Notes: generated by a model from the letters alone, not told the origin. DNA of 64,000 bases from Pseudorasbora parva (GCF_024679245.1 NC_090173.1:53271518-53335517); one strand, 5' to 3'; numbered from the stretch's first letter, positions 36,207 through 50,836 are shown. Numbers and translations: made by a program.

Positions 36207-37783
36207 CAGAGATGCCCAAACTAGGGCCCGCGGGCCAAAGTTGGCCCGTGGTAACCTTTGATTTGGCCCACCGAGGTCCGAGAGAGAGAGCCTACATTTT
36301 GAAATGATAAACGCTCAAACATTATAATAAGCATGCATGTTTATTTTCCGTCAGTGAAACAACTCACTGCAGCCTGTAAAACAATTAAACAATTATCAGT
36401 AAATAATGGTAACCCAAAGAGTATAAGAAAATTAATTATTAGTTAAAAAAAGATTTGTAGATAGATTCCTAGCCTTTTCCCCCTTAAAGATGCGTCCTAT
36501 GCCGGTCTGCGCTTTGAGATGAATGTGGGACATGAGCTGGATAGACACCTTTTCTAATATCTTTGTCTTCATGATGTTGCAAAGCAACACTTGTTGTAAA
36601 AGGGCTGAAGAGTGAATTTTATCTTCCACAGGGCCAAGACATTTAGGCTATGTTTGATTATGCACCGCTAGAAAAAGCGAAAGTAAAACCGCTGGGTGCA
36701 CGTGAACTGCGCTATTCAAATAAACTTGACGCGCCTCAAGTCTAATAACAAGCACAAACATAAAATTTAATAAAATAAAATTTGTCAAAAGGTATTCGTC
36801 CTACAGTCTTTACCATTGATGTGAATGGGTATAATATACTTAATTATACGCAAACGAAAGGAAGAAGCATTAATATTTTCCTGTGAAAATGAGTGCGACG
36901 CGAGGGAAGATTTGAGAAAAGAAACCAGATGTCCATCAAATCGGGTGACCAGATCGCAAAACACAATTAAAAAGCTGGCAGATCTTAAATTGGGCTCAGC
37001 CCACCTCTCTCATCCAGGGCTGCAATGTTACATCTGCGAATTTATTTCCTTTTTAAACAAAGTTTTGTGCTTTTACTCCTGTGGTAATATTCACGTAAAA
37101 CAGCATTCACATACCAAACACTGGGTTAATGACGAAGATAGAGCTTTAAGTAGAAAATAGTTTTTATGTAAAGAGATAAATTAAAATAAAAAGTGCACAA
37201 CTCTTCTTAAGTGGAAGGAAACTTGTGCGGGTGAGTCCTTATTTGGGTTAATAAAATAATGAAATTATAGTTTTTAAGTAGAAAATAGTATTTATGTAAA
37301 GAGATATAATTTACTATACTCTGTATTTTATCTTTTTATAAAAATAAAAATAAACGACGATATCATCGTCCATTGCGGTGTTTTACTGTAAACATTGTCA
37401 ACTGCCAATTTAGGGGATATCGCCCAACCCTATTTGCAAACAGTCTGTTCCTTTTTTAAAAGAGTAAAATATCCGTCAACATTATGAATCTGGATCATTG
37501 TGTATTTGACATTGAACCGTATTTTACATTGAACACTTGGGGATTGTTGCCCATTTAATTGGTCATTAAAATGCAACACTTTACAAATAAAACTGCATTA
37601 GTTAATCAGATTACATTTGTTTTATATTTATTGTAAACATTATGAAATGAATAAACCCATAGCAACTTTAATGTAGGCCTAATACAGTTTGATTTATGAT
37701 TTTTTTTTAAATTACTTTCGGCCCACGTCTCTCAATCAAGTTTGATTTTTGGCCCTTCATAGGAAAAAGTTTGGGCACCCCTG
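36207..37783. mobile_element. hAT element (CAGAGATGCCCAAACT ends), level 3
   Basis: Ends are CAGAGATGCCCAAACT and AGTTTGGGCACCCCTG, with CGCTAGAC duplicated exactly (36199-36206, 37784-37791). A GGGCCCGCGGGCC palindrome lies near the left end. No complete transposase frame is present. A further fragment ending GATATCGCCCAACCCTA (near 37430) suggests yet another insertion inside. Confidence 0.92.
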
Positions 37784-38401
37784 CGCTAGACCAACTATTG
37801 TTCGCTCTATTACAACAACAAATTAGACAAGCATGCCACTTATATTGCAGCCAATCAGCTTTCGTGTTATTGGCACGAGCCTCTTTCAGCTCGTACCCCA
37901 CAGACGCATAAAACAGATTTTATTCTTCAGCTGAGTCTGACGGTTCTTGGAGTTCCGCGATCGTGAACGCGAAGGCGAATCTTTCTTACCATCTTGCTTA
38001 ATGACCAAATAAAAGTACAATAATATACCCGATTGCACTTAAATGCATTTGTTAATAAGAATAAATTTTATTACTGACCGATTAACGTTACTTGATTACG
38101 TTATTACTTGAAAACTTTTTACTTAACAATTATTGCTGTGGTTTACTTTTAAGATGTTGGTCATATTTCCCACCCCAAGCGATCGTGTTATTAAAGATAG
38201 ATATAGCACACAACTGAACCAGCCTTTTTTTTTTTTTGTAATACCAAACAAGATTCATGCATTTTGTCAGTTTTATTGCCATGTTTGACTATTTTGCATC
38301 TAACATAATAATATGGTTAATGTTGCATCCTAATTATATAAAAACATAAAAATGTTTGCAAATCTATGGAAGTGACCACCACAATAAAAACTAATTTTGG
38401 T

Positions 38402-38406
<5 letters not shown>

Positions 38407-38489
<83 letters not shown>
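38407..38489. repeat. (TA)n microsatellite
   Basis: About 83 bp of TA inside the level-2 hAT-like element. Confidence 0.95.
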
Positions 38490-38491
<2 letters not shown>

Positions 38492-39983
38492 GCTAATCCT
38501 GGTGGGATTGAGCTATGAATAAAATACTTTACTAATACTTTGTTCAATTTAAATAAATTAAATAATTATAAGTAAATTAAATAATTATTTAAGTAATTGA
38601 GTGATTCTGCATTTCCTATGCATGTTTTTTTATTGCGTGATATAGGTCTTAAATTTTATTCATAATGGTCTTAAAAAGTCTTAAATTTTACTTGGTGAAA
38701 CCTGCAGATACCCTGATTTTTTATATAAAAAATGTTTTTGTCCGTCATCAAAAATTTCTTCTGAAGAGATCACTTTATATGATAAAGCTTTTAAGCTTTT
38801 TCTCATATATAAACATTGATCAATTACTATTAAAATTCTCATAAATATGCTAACTCAATGTATTTTTTTGAAAACGGGGTAATTGTGTTGCAATCACTTA
38901 CACACAGCACAAGTAAGCTTGATTTCGAATGGTAAATTTAATTTAAAAAGACGAATAAACAGTAATAAAATGAGAACAAATAAACATATTACAAACAATA
39001 GCACAAATAAATGCAATAGAATAAAAGATACAAATGAAATGGACTGCTTTTTTTTCAGGTAGGTCTAACATTCAGGTAAGAAACTGAATAAAAAACACAA
39101 AGTAGGCTAGTTAAATTTAAAATAACATCGGATAATGTTTTTTTGTAAAAAATTAAATAGCTTCATATGAAACCATTAAAGTTACTCAAGTTGATCAGTC
39201 AAACTGAGTAGTCTATCGTATCTTTTCAGATATTTCAGTATCGATATTTTTGACAACACTAGTTGCACTGAGCCGGCCCAGGCTTTTTAAAAGTGAAATA
39301 AATCCATACTTCAGAGAGCCCCGTGCCCCATGGATAAAAGAACAAGCGAGCACACACACACCGGAAATCAGGTGGCCATGGAAACCAAAACTTGCTCGCT
39401 TGGAACCGATGATCGGAACCGAAAACAAATTTTCTAAACGATTCCAACCCTAATTACAAGTTACTTTATTAGTTAGATTCAGTTGCTGCCGACGACACCC
39501 CCGCTGCCTCAACATAGAAATGACGTTTTTACCAACGCTCACTTTATTGGAAGTGCATTTTTAACAGTAATGTAAACAATGTATCTCCTGACATTTTTAG
39601 TTGAACTTCAGAACTATTTTCTGAAAAAAGATTTTCTTAATATAATGCCAGTCTTTCTTGAATTCACTTAACATAAAACATTTTTTTTAAAAATATAAAA
39701 TCAAGACTTGACATATTTAACTGTTAACACTGTAGTGGCAAAACTAAATAATATAATATAAAAAAATAATATAAAAAATAATATAAAAAAATAATATAAA
39801 AAAAAAATAATATAATAATCTAACCATGCCAAACCATGCCTAATGTGGGATCAATATTATGGATTTAATTTTGTTTTAAGGTTACATACTCACATTTGTA
39901 TTTGTTTAAATCTCCTTTTGCAGTAATAATGAATATTCTGTTCCATGATCATGAATAGTGTGATGCAAGAAATTTTAACTAGC

Positions 39984-41164
39984 TTAACAGATGTAACATA
40001 CCTGCACTATGGCATCTGGAAGGCCTGTCATCCTGGAGAGGGCCTCTTTCACAGCCAGGGTCTTCTGCATCAACACTTCAAGTGTGGGCAGTAAAGTCCC
40101 ATAAGGACAGTCACCTTGTAAAATGTGCAGTGCTGCAGTCAGAGGCTTCATGGCGGTGCAGTACTCATGGAGGAACTGGTACTCTTGGTCTTTGAAGCAT
40201 TTAACTTCCAACTTGGTGCACAGAGTATTCAGCTCACTCATGGGGATTTCTGCCGTTCTCTTTACAGCATCAAAAAGATAATTCCACCTTGTGGATCTTG
40301 GTACCAGGAGCTTTATTTTGCTGACTTCCTCCAGTCTGACGCAAGGGTAGATCTTGATTTGATCCAAAGAGCTGTGCATTTTGCTGTGCTGCTCCTACAC
40401 AGCCATGTACTCTGCATTGGAAGTTAAATATTTCTCCACATCATTTGTGGAAATTAAGTTGATGGTGTGTGAAGCACACCTGTGGTGCGGGGGAAGAGAC
40501 AGCTGGCTATCACTTTCATCCTCAGCTGAGAGGATTTCTGACAGATATAAAAAAGTGACATTATCATCTGTGGGGCAGGGCTCTCCCTCCTCCATCTCAT
40601 CATCGGACTCTGTGACAGGCTGATAAACTTTAAACGCCTTGACAAAGTTGGATCCATTATCAGTCACTGTTGCAAATACTTTGTTGAGTAGTCTAAATGA
40701 AGAGTGAATGTTTTCGATTTCTGCACCAATAACATCATACATGTGTCTATCACGAATTCTCCTACATGCTAATGCTGCCTTGTTGCGCTCTAATGTGGAT
40801 CTACTGATCCAGTGGAGCGTTACTCCCATATAACTTCTGTTGTTAGCGGTCCAAATATCTGCGGTAGTTGACACAAAGTCGACCTCATTCAGCGCAGCCT
40901 TCAGATTACCCTTCATCACTGGAGCTTGTCATTGACAGTATAGGGATCTTGTTTATTATGGCACGAAATGAGGGTGAGTCAGCTGTGTTTAAGGGCACCA
41001 TTTCCTCTACAACATACTGCCTCACCAAACTTCAACTCTCCCCCACTTACAGGTTTTGCACTGAAGTCCAGCTTTTGTTGTTTGGGTGGTAGTGACCTAT
41101 TTGACGTAGTGTTTTTGTAGCTAGATAACACTTTATTGCTATCAGCACAGAGTAGAGTGTACAA
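39984..41164 (-). pseudogene. hAT transposase pseudogene (ZBED-like)
   Basis: Minus-strand frames encode SSYKNTTSNRSLPPKQQKLD, then TADIWTANNRSYMGVTLHWI, RRIRDRHMYDVIGAEIENIH, ATVTDNGSNFVKAFK, LPPHHRCASHTINLIST and VPRSTRWNYLFDAVKR, ending ALSRMTGLPDAIVQ at a possible donor (gtatgt, near 39999). These are the RNase-H-fold segments of hAT transposases, including the second catalytic Asp (TDNGSN). The first part is in a different frame from the rest, and the hATC end is missing. The BED finger is not seen. Confidence 0.8.
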
Positions 41165-42321
<1,157 letters not shown>

Positions 42322-42901
42322 TGTGTATGTTTGCACAAAGAGTTGTTAAAATTAAAGAATAAGAAGGCTATATAAAATATATATCCAAATTGAATATATT
42401 TATAGATGATAGTATTGTAGTCCAGATAACTAGTTAGTCTCATTTGCCTCTTACTGGCACCCTTATTTTTGAACGGGAAAGTTACATAATGAGATACATA
42501 ATGAGTTGCATGTCCAAACTTAAATGTTGCTGCCCTTGATGTACTGCACTGCATTTATTTGTATTTTCTATTAATATTAAACCTGTGCTTGGTCTCCCTA
42601 AAACTGTCCCTAAAACTAAAAAAGTCAAAGTGATAAACCCAACCCAGTTGTCTTTTAAATTAGTCCCAAACAATCAATATGCTCTGGGAGTTTGTTTAGG
42701 TGCAGTTGACATTGAAACTTCATTTAAAAACATGAAGGCTTTTAATTTTGATGTCAACTCGAGAGAGAGAATAGCACATATCAAGAATGGAATATAATGA
42801 GATTGATCGGCCTGCCGGGCTTTGCGAGCGATAGCCCATCCGTGTCCAGCGTGCTAAAGTTATGCTCTGTTAGACACGTACACATAAGCAAAACGATCTA
42901 T

Positions 42902-43194
42902 AACAATGCAATACTATTACATATAAAAACACGTTTTACTCACGTAAGTGTGTTGAACCATTCCTGTCGGATCCAAATCCAGCATCGACCGGAGATTAGT
43001 TTACAAACGATCCCGCAGTGAACGGAAGTGAACATGTCTACCCCACGTGAGCTGGAACTTGATTAAAAATAAAGTTCAACCACTCATTCCTAATATTAGG
43101 ATCCCAAGGAAGCTTATGCAGCGACTGTGCTCTTCCACAACCAGGAATAGCGCAATATCTTAATCTTCCTCTGCATGTTTATTGTTGTTGATCA
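42902..43194. repeat. Dispersed repeat, inverted partner of 34398-34690
   Basis: Reverse-complement match to the copy at 34.4 kb, uninterrupted here. The two copies bracket the hAT nest. Confidence 0.8.
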
Positions 43195-45457
43195 GCTTGC
43201 ATGAGCCCTCCATGAGTCGGTGGGCTGGGCTACTGGATTAGATGTGCTGTAGAGGCGGTGTTTCGTCGCGCACTGACGTCAGTAGAAGCACACGATCGTT
43301 TTCTGGGCCTGGTGTCTATAAAAGCTTTTCTTTGACTAACAAGGAAGTTTTCAGCTCTGAAACTTACAGGATATTCTTATATTACCATGACATTTTATAT
43401 ATTAAAAGCTCAAGGGAAAGTTGATTCCTGAATTCATCACCCCTTTAAGCACTTAAGATGATGCATGTGTTTATCCAGTCTAGTGCGTCTCTCCCCGATT
43501 TTCCCAACAAAAATCCCCCTCAGAAAATACATAAAACTGATATTACTGAGCTATATGCGTTTAAAGGTAGCCTATTAAAAAGGTATAATGGCGTTGCTCA
43601 GTTCAGCATGTTGGGAAATCACCAATCGGGCATTTTGTGAAAAAGGGGTTGAAAGGGCTATAAGTGGTCTAAAGCAGAAGATTAGCCAACTTATTTTTAG
43701 CTTCCCTCGTGCTGTGTAGAAATAACATTGAATCATCTATCCCTGGGTTGAGCTGCTTTCTTTTTCGCCTCGGACACGACCTGCGGAGCTGAATGTGCGT
43801 CACTGGCTGCACTTATGCTGGAACGCAGAGGATCCTCAATTACTGACACAGTAAATTGTGTCTAGTACTATATAAATAAAGGTTTAATTGGCATCTTTAT
43901 TTCAAACGACCCAACCGACCGCACCCGAATATCATTAAAAATATTTTTGGATGACCAGCTCATTTTGGATCAACCAAATCACTGGTTTAAACAACCATGT
44001 TGAATGATTCTTTTAAAAAATATATATATTTTAAAACTGTAAATCCCGCGATATCCGCGACTGATCTCGCAGGTGTCTAATCCACTATGAGAAGAGAGAA
44101 TTGTCCATCTTGCTTGTACTTTTTTCACTCCTTCCTTCATTTCAGCCGAGGCAAACTGCATCTGAAACAAGCCTATTTATTTTTAATGTGTGACGTAATG
44201 CGTTGCTGAACTGAATTTGTGGGTTCTGTCGTGCCGCTTCACTCGCGTTGCAAGCAAGGGGATAATCCTCCTTCCGCTTTTATTGGGGCAGCCATTGCTA
44301 ACCAAGCCATCACCTGCTGTTAGCATCCCATTGACTCCCATTCATTTTGGCGTCACTTTGACAGTGAATAACTTTACATCTGAGGCGTTTAAAGACTCCA
44401 TTTGTCCATTGTTTATTTCTAAAGAAACACGACAGTGTATAAAATGCTCCATTACCTTTTATCTGTAGGAGCTGTTTTTGTAAAAATAGGCTAATGATTT
44501 TGTCATAACCCCGAGACTCTCTGTCGCACAGTAGAGAAATTACCGTATAGACCCGTATAGGAGGAGAAGCTCGCAGGCAAATGATCCTGGCGTTCATTTT
44601 TAAAATAAATAAATACTATGCAAAATAACAAAATAAGTAATCAGAATACTTACCAAAAGTTGCTCCTGCTCACACTCTCCGTCTCTGCAAGATTCAGATT
44701 TAACTTTGCACAACTACTAGAAGACTGACAGCTGTCAGACAGGTTGCTTATGTCACATCTACGTCCTCAAGCTCAGTCTGGGCCTGCGCCGTACGCTCAG
44801 CCCTCAGGAAGTGACCGCTTCTAATTGACTTCCCTTTTGTCCGTCGAAGTTTATGGGTCGCTGTGTCCATTTCTTTTACTGTCTATGGTTGCAAGCAGCA
44901 AAAGTTGAAGACTTCTTAACTTTTCAAGCACCAACACAGGCATCATCCAATCAGATCACCCTATGAAAATACCCTAGAGCAGAAGTGTGATTGGCTGTTG
45001 TAACTATGACAGTCGCGTCAGCACCAAGCTTCAGCCACGCCCTCCGTCAAGCGTTAACTCCAACGCCCAATGCAGCGTCATAGCAACAGGTCTGGAAGAT
45101 CAAACCTGCGCCGGAGTTTATTTCCTGTAAACAGGATTAGATCGCATCTTTTAAGTGCAGGTGATGCTTAAAATCTCTCCCAACCACTGCTACTTCATTA
45201 CAAGAGTTCGTTATTGAACCAGGGGCAGAAATATTTTTTAATTGTTATACAATAGTAATAATATAATAATATTATAATGTTGTGTATAGTACTATAGACA
45301 CAGCTTCTTGATGGAGAGATTTATTTATGATGTAATAATTACTTTATAATTTTCCTGGAGTTATTCTGAGCCCTGCATTCATTTGAGTGATGGCAGATAT
45401 TATGGGATGGCTTGATGCAGCGCATGAGATGAGATGCAGATAATTTAATCTTGACCC
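43195..45457. other. Interspersed-repeat mosaic without recognised genes
   Basis: It contains text seen widely in fish repeats (CATTCATTTTGGCGTCACTTTG near 44340, TTTATGGGTCGCTGTGTCC near 44850). No splice-supported exon or conserved coding motif was found on either strand. Confidence 0.4.
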
Positions 45458-45860
45458 TTAAAGGGTTAGTTCACCCCAAAATTTAAATTCTGTCATTAAT
45501 TACTTACCCTCATGTCGTTGGACACCCATCAGACCTCCGTTCATCTTCAGAAACAGATGAAGATATTAGTGTTGAAATCCGATGGCTCAGAAAGGCCTTC
45601 ATTGACACCAATATCGTTTCCTCTCTCAAGACCCATAAAGGCACTAAAGACGGCGATACAAAGCCCATCTCACTACAGCGGCTCTACAATCATGTCATGA
45701 AGCGACGAGAATAGTTTGTGTGCACAAAAAAATAACAACTTAAATACGGTATTGATGGGCCGATTTCAAAACAGTTTCGAACCGTTATGAATCAGCATAT
45801 TGATTCATGATTCGGATCGCATGTCAAACTGCTGAAATCACGTGACTTTGGCGATCCGAA
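45458..45860. mobile_element. Cyprinid interspersed repeat (AGGGTTAGTTCACCC)
   Basis: It opens AAAGGGTTAGTTCACCCCAA and continues with TCATTAATTACTTACCCTCA, a sequence abundant in cyprinid genomes. The following text to about 45860 reads like the same or a linked element. It supports the cyprinid assignment. Confidence 0.65.
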
Positions 45861-46588
45861 TCAATAATCAATACGCAATATATGATGTCACTACGTTGTC
45901 TTGCCGCCAGCCAATCACTGTATTGCTGATCGTGGTTTCGAGTATCGATCATCTGCCCTCTTCAGTGAACACAAGAACGAGCAGTAATCTCAGATAACTT
46001 AATCCAGATATTTTAATCAAATCCACAAACTCGTTTGAAGAACCAAATTAGCCAGAGATCAGTTATCAGGATTAAAAGATCTGGGATCTGTCAAATCATC
46101 TCAGGAGTATTAAAGGAGGAGAAAGAACGGACCCCTGAAGTGAAAGCAAGCAATGAAAAAAGTAAAAAAAAAAAAAAAAAATTTAAGAGAAGCTCAAGTT
46201 AAGATAATACATTAGCTATAAATAAATATGTTTTAGATAATACGTCAATATGTCAATACTTGTTTAAAATAATCAATTCATCAATGTTTGCACTATTTTC
46301 TGTTTATTTTGATAAAGGAAATGCATTTGTTTAATAAATATACTGTCATTGAAATGTTTCTTGTGAAAATGAAAAACAGAAAATATATATAAATATATAT
46401 ATTTGAAGGAGATTTAATATTTATATCTCTTTTATTATATGATTAATGTCATATTTTAAATATGATGGTTTCATTATTAATATAGTGGTTATCTCTAAGG
46501 TGGACACCCAATGCAATAACTAATATTAAACATCTGAATCTAATCTTCAAAGTCAGCGTCTGTTTATTATCATGGTAATTATTGTGTC

Positions 46589-46788
46589 NNNNNNNNNNNN
46601 NNNNNNNNNNNNNNNNNNNNNNNNNNNNNNNNNNNNNNNNNNNNNNNNNNNNNNNNNNNNNNNNNNNNNNNNNNNNNNNNNNNNNNNNNNNNNNNNNNNN
46701 NNNNNNNNNNNNNNNNNNNNNNNNNNNNNNNNNNNNNNNNNNNNNNNNNNNNNNNNNNNNNNNNNNNNNNNNNNNNNNNNNNNNNNNN
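46589..46788. other. Assembly gap (200 N)
   Basis: Exactly 200 N, the kind of fixed-length placeholder used when joining contigs. The base after the gap is the first base of the palindrome's left arm. Confidence 1.
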
Positions 46789-47866
46789 ACGTTTTACACA
46801 TGTTGACTATTTAACTATTTTTTGTAGGTATCATGACATTTTAGAGGAATTACTAGAAGATTAAAACAGCAGAATCACAATGTTTGTTGATGATGTGATT
46901 GTCATATTTAGTTACATTTCAGATGACCGTTTTGTTTGTTGAAATTTTTTGGCAAAGGCTCTTCTTTGAGTACCATCAACATTATAGGAATAAATGAAAA
47001 TTAAGAAATGACACGACAGTCTTTCTATTTGACAGTGTTTGACTAAAGTGATATTTCTTTTACTGTCACTACAGTCTCAGTCTCATCTACGATGAGGAAT
47101 CACATGAACCGTCACCGTGAAAAGTAAGTCTGCTGTTCTACAGCTGAAACATATACGCCTGTTGCATTCATTAAAGTTTGCGCTTGTTAAACAAAGTTAG
47201 ACTCCTCTTATAAAGGTTATAGACACATTTTGAACATTAGCCTTATACGCGTTTTATCCACGCACAAATCTCTATGTAATTCGTGAAGTACATTTACGAA
47301 AGTATCATTTTATAATCAATTTAGGAAAAAACATTCACAAGCAATTGTGAAAGTTTGTTATTTTGGATTTGTAAATAATGATTTTTACTACTCCACCGGA
47401 TAGGCATGAGGTTTGGATGATTTTAAATGTGTGACTAAACTCCTCTTTTGACAAACCGACATTTCAAATTATGTAACGAATCGTTTCTTTCAACATCCCA
47501 CTTGACATTAAAGATTGTGACGTGTCGTCAACTATCATCGACATCCGACCCTGACGTCCGACACATCGGTTGTAATAAACAAGATGTGCTAAAAATTCCA
47601 TCTGATTTGTTAGCGCGATAATACCGCATCAACATAACCCGTTCCTGTTTTAGGTTCTAGGTCAATTCAAGCATAATCTTTATGCAACAATTAGTACGCG
47701 TGCACAATTTACCACAAATGTTTACCGCGGATAAGATAAGAGACATTCGGCTACAATGAAATCATAATACAGAAATCCTTTCTTCTGATCTATTGTAAAA
47801 GTTTGTAAAGTAGATTTTTCCCTGCCAGTAGAGGACAGTTTTACATTTGTTTCGAAGACTACACTT

Positions 47867-48180
47867 TGAGCAGAGTCAAACAGGCATAATACAGCATTAA
47901 AAAAATTAAACTATGTTATTTTAGGGGGTCTGTCTGCATAATGCGTCAACATGAATAGCGAGTCTTGATCTTTTTGAAATATTACGTTTACCATCCACAG
48001 AACAGGGGTTAGAAGCCGTGACATGATTAATCTCACTGAGTCTGTTAAAGCGGCTGGTGTTTTATGGCTATCGAAAGCACCACATTCTTGTTAGTCACAT
48101 CAAAGCTACAGCCCCTACCTACATGATTTAGTAGGCCTATTTAAAGAAGTTAGGAAACGGTCTGCAACTCTAGCGTTACA
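47867..48180. other. Region upstream of the left-arm ORF
   Basis: It holds a TATTTAAA box at 48138-48145, 36 bp before the ATG. This is close to the start, so it may be a core promoter with a very short leader or chance in AT-rich DNA. No acceptor is obvious between it and the ATG. Confidence 0.35.
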
Positions 48181-48888
48181 ATGACTACTGAAACATCTTT
48201 GGTGGGTGTAACACAGACAAGAAGTTCTGTTGAAACGGTAGAAAACCTTCCTTACGCACTACAGAAAAAACAGAGGATCCATTTGACCAAGTTTCTTCAT
48301 GAAGATGAAGATTTTGTCAAACAGGAATTTCTGCTAGGTGACGCTTATATCGGTGGGTTTGTTTTTGACAAGACATCACACACGGTCAAACTCTACGCCA
48401 TGGAATTTTTTGAAGAAGAACTTACATCGGAGACACCTTGTGTGCTTTTCTCCGCTAAAGACTGGTCTTTTTTCTACAACCGTGTTTGGAGCCATCTTAA
48501 TGGGGTTGCTAGTAAAACCTATTACATAAACGAATGGGATGGAGCGACGCCCAATGTGAGGTACAAGGTGACAAAGGACAGTAAGGAGCCAAAGCCTGAT
48601 GATTACGTACTCGTATCAACCTGCAGGAACAAGACGCTACATGAACAAAACCGCCTTAAGTTGCGTAAATGTTATGAGGAGGCCGAAATTCGAAATTCAA
48701 AGTATTGGCTTCAAAGCAGCAGTGATTCCGACTCTGATAATGACTTCCCAATTCCAGAGGACTACCCTTTCGAATGCTGTACAAAGAGTCTTGTCCTCTT
48801 GTGGAGTGACATGCCTATGCTGCACAGCACCTTTTCACTAATAGACATGTTCTTTAAGCTGAGTTATATGTTGAGTGATACTGAATGA
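48181..48888 (+). CDS. Unrecognised 235-aa protein, left-arm copy
   Basis: An uninterrupted, intronless 235-codon frame with good codon complexity, unlike the chance frames nearby. No signal peptide is seen. The N-terminal half is mixed charged/aromatic (LLGDAYIGGFVFDKT, FSAKDWSFFYNRVWSHLNG, YYINEWDGATPNVRY). A Lys/Arg-rich helix-like stretch (NRLKLRKCYEEAEIRNSKY) comes before an acidic Ser/Asp run (SSSDSDSDND), and the C-terminal 40 residues are hydrophobic (SLVLLWSDMP, FKLSYMLSD) without a clear membrane helix. The family was not recognised and no function is proposed. An identical copy faces it in the other arm; both are transcribed toward the axis. It could be a host single-exon gene, a retrogene or an element-encoded protein. 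Confidence 0.6.
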   Translation: MTTETSLVGVTQTRSSVETVENLPYALQKKQRIHLTKFLHEDEDFVKQEFLLGDAYIGGFVFDKTSHTVKLYAMEFFEEELTSETPCVLFSAKDWSFFYNRVWSHLNGVASKTYYINEWDGATPNVRYKVTKDSKEPKPDDYVLVSTCRNKTLHEQNRLKLRKCYEEAEIRNSKYWLQSSSDSDSDNDFPIPEDYPFECCTKSLVLLWSDMPMLHSTFSLIDMFFKLSYMLSDTE

Positions 48889-50836
48889 TCAATCAATCAA
48901 TCAATCAGTATTGGCGTATTACATGGTTAAGTCCTTTGTATTGAAAATATTAATACGTTTCAGTAAAACCATGCAGTATTTTAGCAATTACATTGTAATT
49001 GTAATGTTCCTTGTTTTGTGTTACTTGACATTATCTTAGTTTTTTTGTTTATTGGAACCAATTTCAATCCCCTCTATGTTACAAACTTAATAATAATTCA
49101 CTCAAATTGTAGAATATTGTTTAAAATTGTTTGTATTTTTTGAAAAACATTAAAATTATTATTGATGTGTTACATAAAATATGCGCATTGTGTTTTAATT
49201 TTTCTTGAGACAAATTAATATGACACTGTCAGTAAAAGTCTTTAACTGAAAATATCATCTTAGCATTATCTTAAAAGTCTGCACAAAAAGAAATTTCAAG
49301 ACTATCTAATTTCTGCTTTTTGTTTTGTTTTGTAAATCATAACTGGACTGAGTTACAATTATACGCTTCTCTCTGGTGACATGTAGGACTTTTAACATGC
49401 GGGTACTTGTAGCACACAATCTGTAGGCGCATTTTCCAAAACTCGAATCACAATTCGCGCAACGACCTTCTGTTTTTACCACACATTAACACAATCCATG
49501 TTGGTTTCACACAATATCCAGTCATTTAAAATAATTCTAAAATGCATACATTTTCTGTTCACACATGCTTAGCCAATACCAAAAAATCATGGTTTCTTCC
49601 GGTCTTATTTACAAATGCTTAAACAGTACGTCACAAATGAAGAGCTAATGGTCAAATCTTTAAATATAGTATAAAGCCTCTACTTCTGTAACAAGCTCAG
49701 ACATTGTTCATAAAATAATCACAAATGATTGAACCTTTTATTTTTTAATAAACCGTTTCTGGACCTTGATACACTTAAGCTCTCTCCTAAAGTTGAAGAA
49801 CAAGCTGCTCAAGCAAGCTCTTTGAAAAACAAGCTGCTTGGTTGACTTGTTTTTTTTTTTTTTTTGTACTGTGAATGTTCATAGGCATTTATATGCCTTA
49901 TTGACTTGCTTTTTTTAATTATTTACCCTGTGACATCTAAAATGTTCATTGTGTGCAACCTTTACACTTACATTTCTATTAGTTGCATGTACTGCACATT
50001 ATTTAATAACGAGGGTTGCCATCATTTGATAACTGTTTTGAAAAAATATTTTTACATTTTAAACATTTCAGAATTTTATTTCAGGTTTTTGTTAGTTTAA
50101 AAGGCTTTCCAAGTGTTCTGATACTGAGATTACACTATCTATGCATATAACTGCTAGTTCCAATATCTGTTTAATATGTCATTGAACGCTGATGTTTATC
50201 ATCACTCAAGCTGTTTAAAACCTTTCAACTGATTTCAAGCATTATTATAACAGTAACATTTAATTATATTTAAAACAATTACCAGCATATCATAAAACAA
50301 GTCAAATGTATTTAAAAGAGCAAATTATTTTATGTAATTACATTAATTACATCAGACTTGTAAGTAAAAAATACTTTATATGACTTAACAGGACAAGTTA
50401 CATTTAATTATTACTTTGTCAATTTTACTCCGCATAGTTCAGTAGATTTCCATATCTGTGAAATTTACATTAAAAAATATTAGAGCAAAAACTTGCCAAA
50501 ATCTACATTTCAAAATGTAACCAATGGAATCAAAACACAGCAAAACAAATTCAAAATGTAATCATTCCGTCAAAACTCTATCAAAACACTAACTATTGAT
50601 GTCATTATGAAAAAACTACAGGTAGAACACAGTACAATAGGAATGCCATTGTTTTTGTATTGTTCAGTTTAATTTTACTGTAAGCCATTCTACACATTCT
50701 CTCCTCCAACATAGGTTAGCAATAATATTTCTTTACAAGTTATACAAGGATCAACATTTTTTTATTTTATTTAAAGAAACTATTCTTATTTAAAGAAGCA
50801 ATAGAGTCCTATTTTTCCAAGTAATGGAAAGAAATT

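Larger units (their letters stand above)
35950..38715. mobile_element. hAT-like element (CAGGGTCCCCGCGG ends), level 2
   Basis: The left end CAGGGTCCCCGCGG followed by AGTCTTAAAAAGTCTTAAA pairs with the right-end TCTTAAAAAGTCTTAAA and GCAGATACCCTG. Flanks GATATTTT and GATTTTTT match at 7 of 8 positions if the terminal G is shared. It contains the level-3 element. Confidence 0.75.
35799..39452. mobile_element. hAT element (TAGGGTTGGGC ends), level 1 of a nest
   Basis: It starts TAGGGTTGGGC and ends CCAACCCTA, with ATTACAAG duplicated on both sides (35791-35798, 39453-39460). GATTCCGATTAC and GGAACCGAAAAC subterminal blocks are inverted. The 3.65-kb span includes the element at 35950-38715. 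Confidence 0.9.

Noticed and set aside
46553..46814. Open frames across the N gap
   Set aside because: They are made of unknown residues and carry no information.
47086..47125. Small exon ending in donor AAAAGTAAGT within the palindrome arm
   Set aside because: There is an acceptor-like CACTACAG before it, but the frames are very short and unrelated to the 235-codon ORF.
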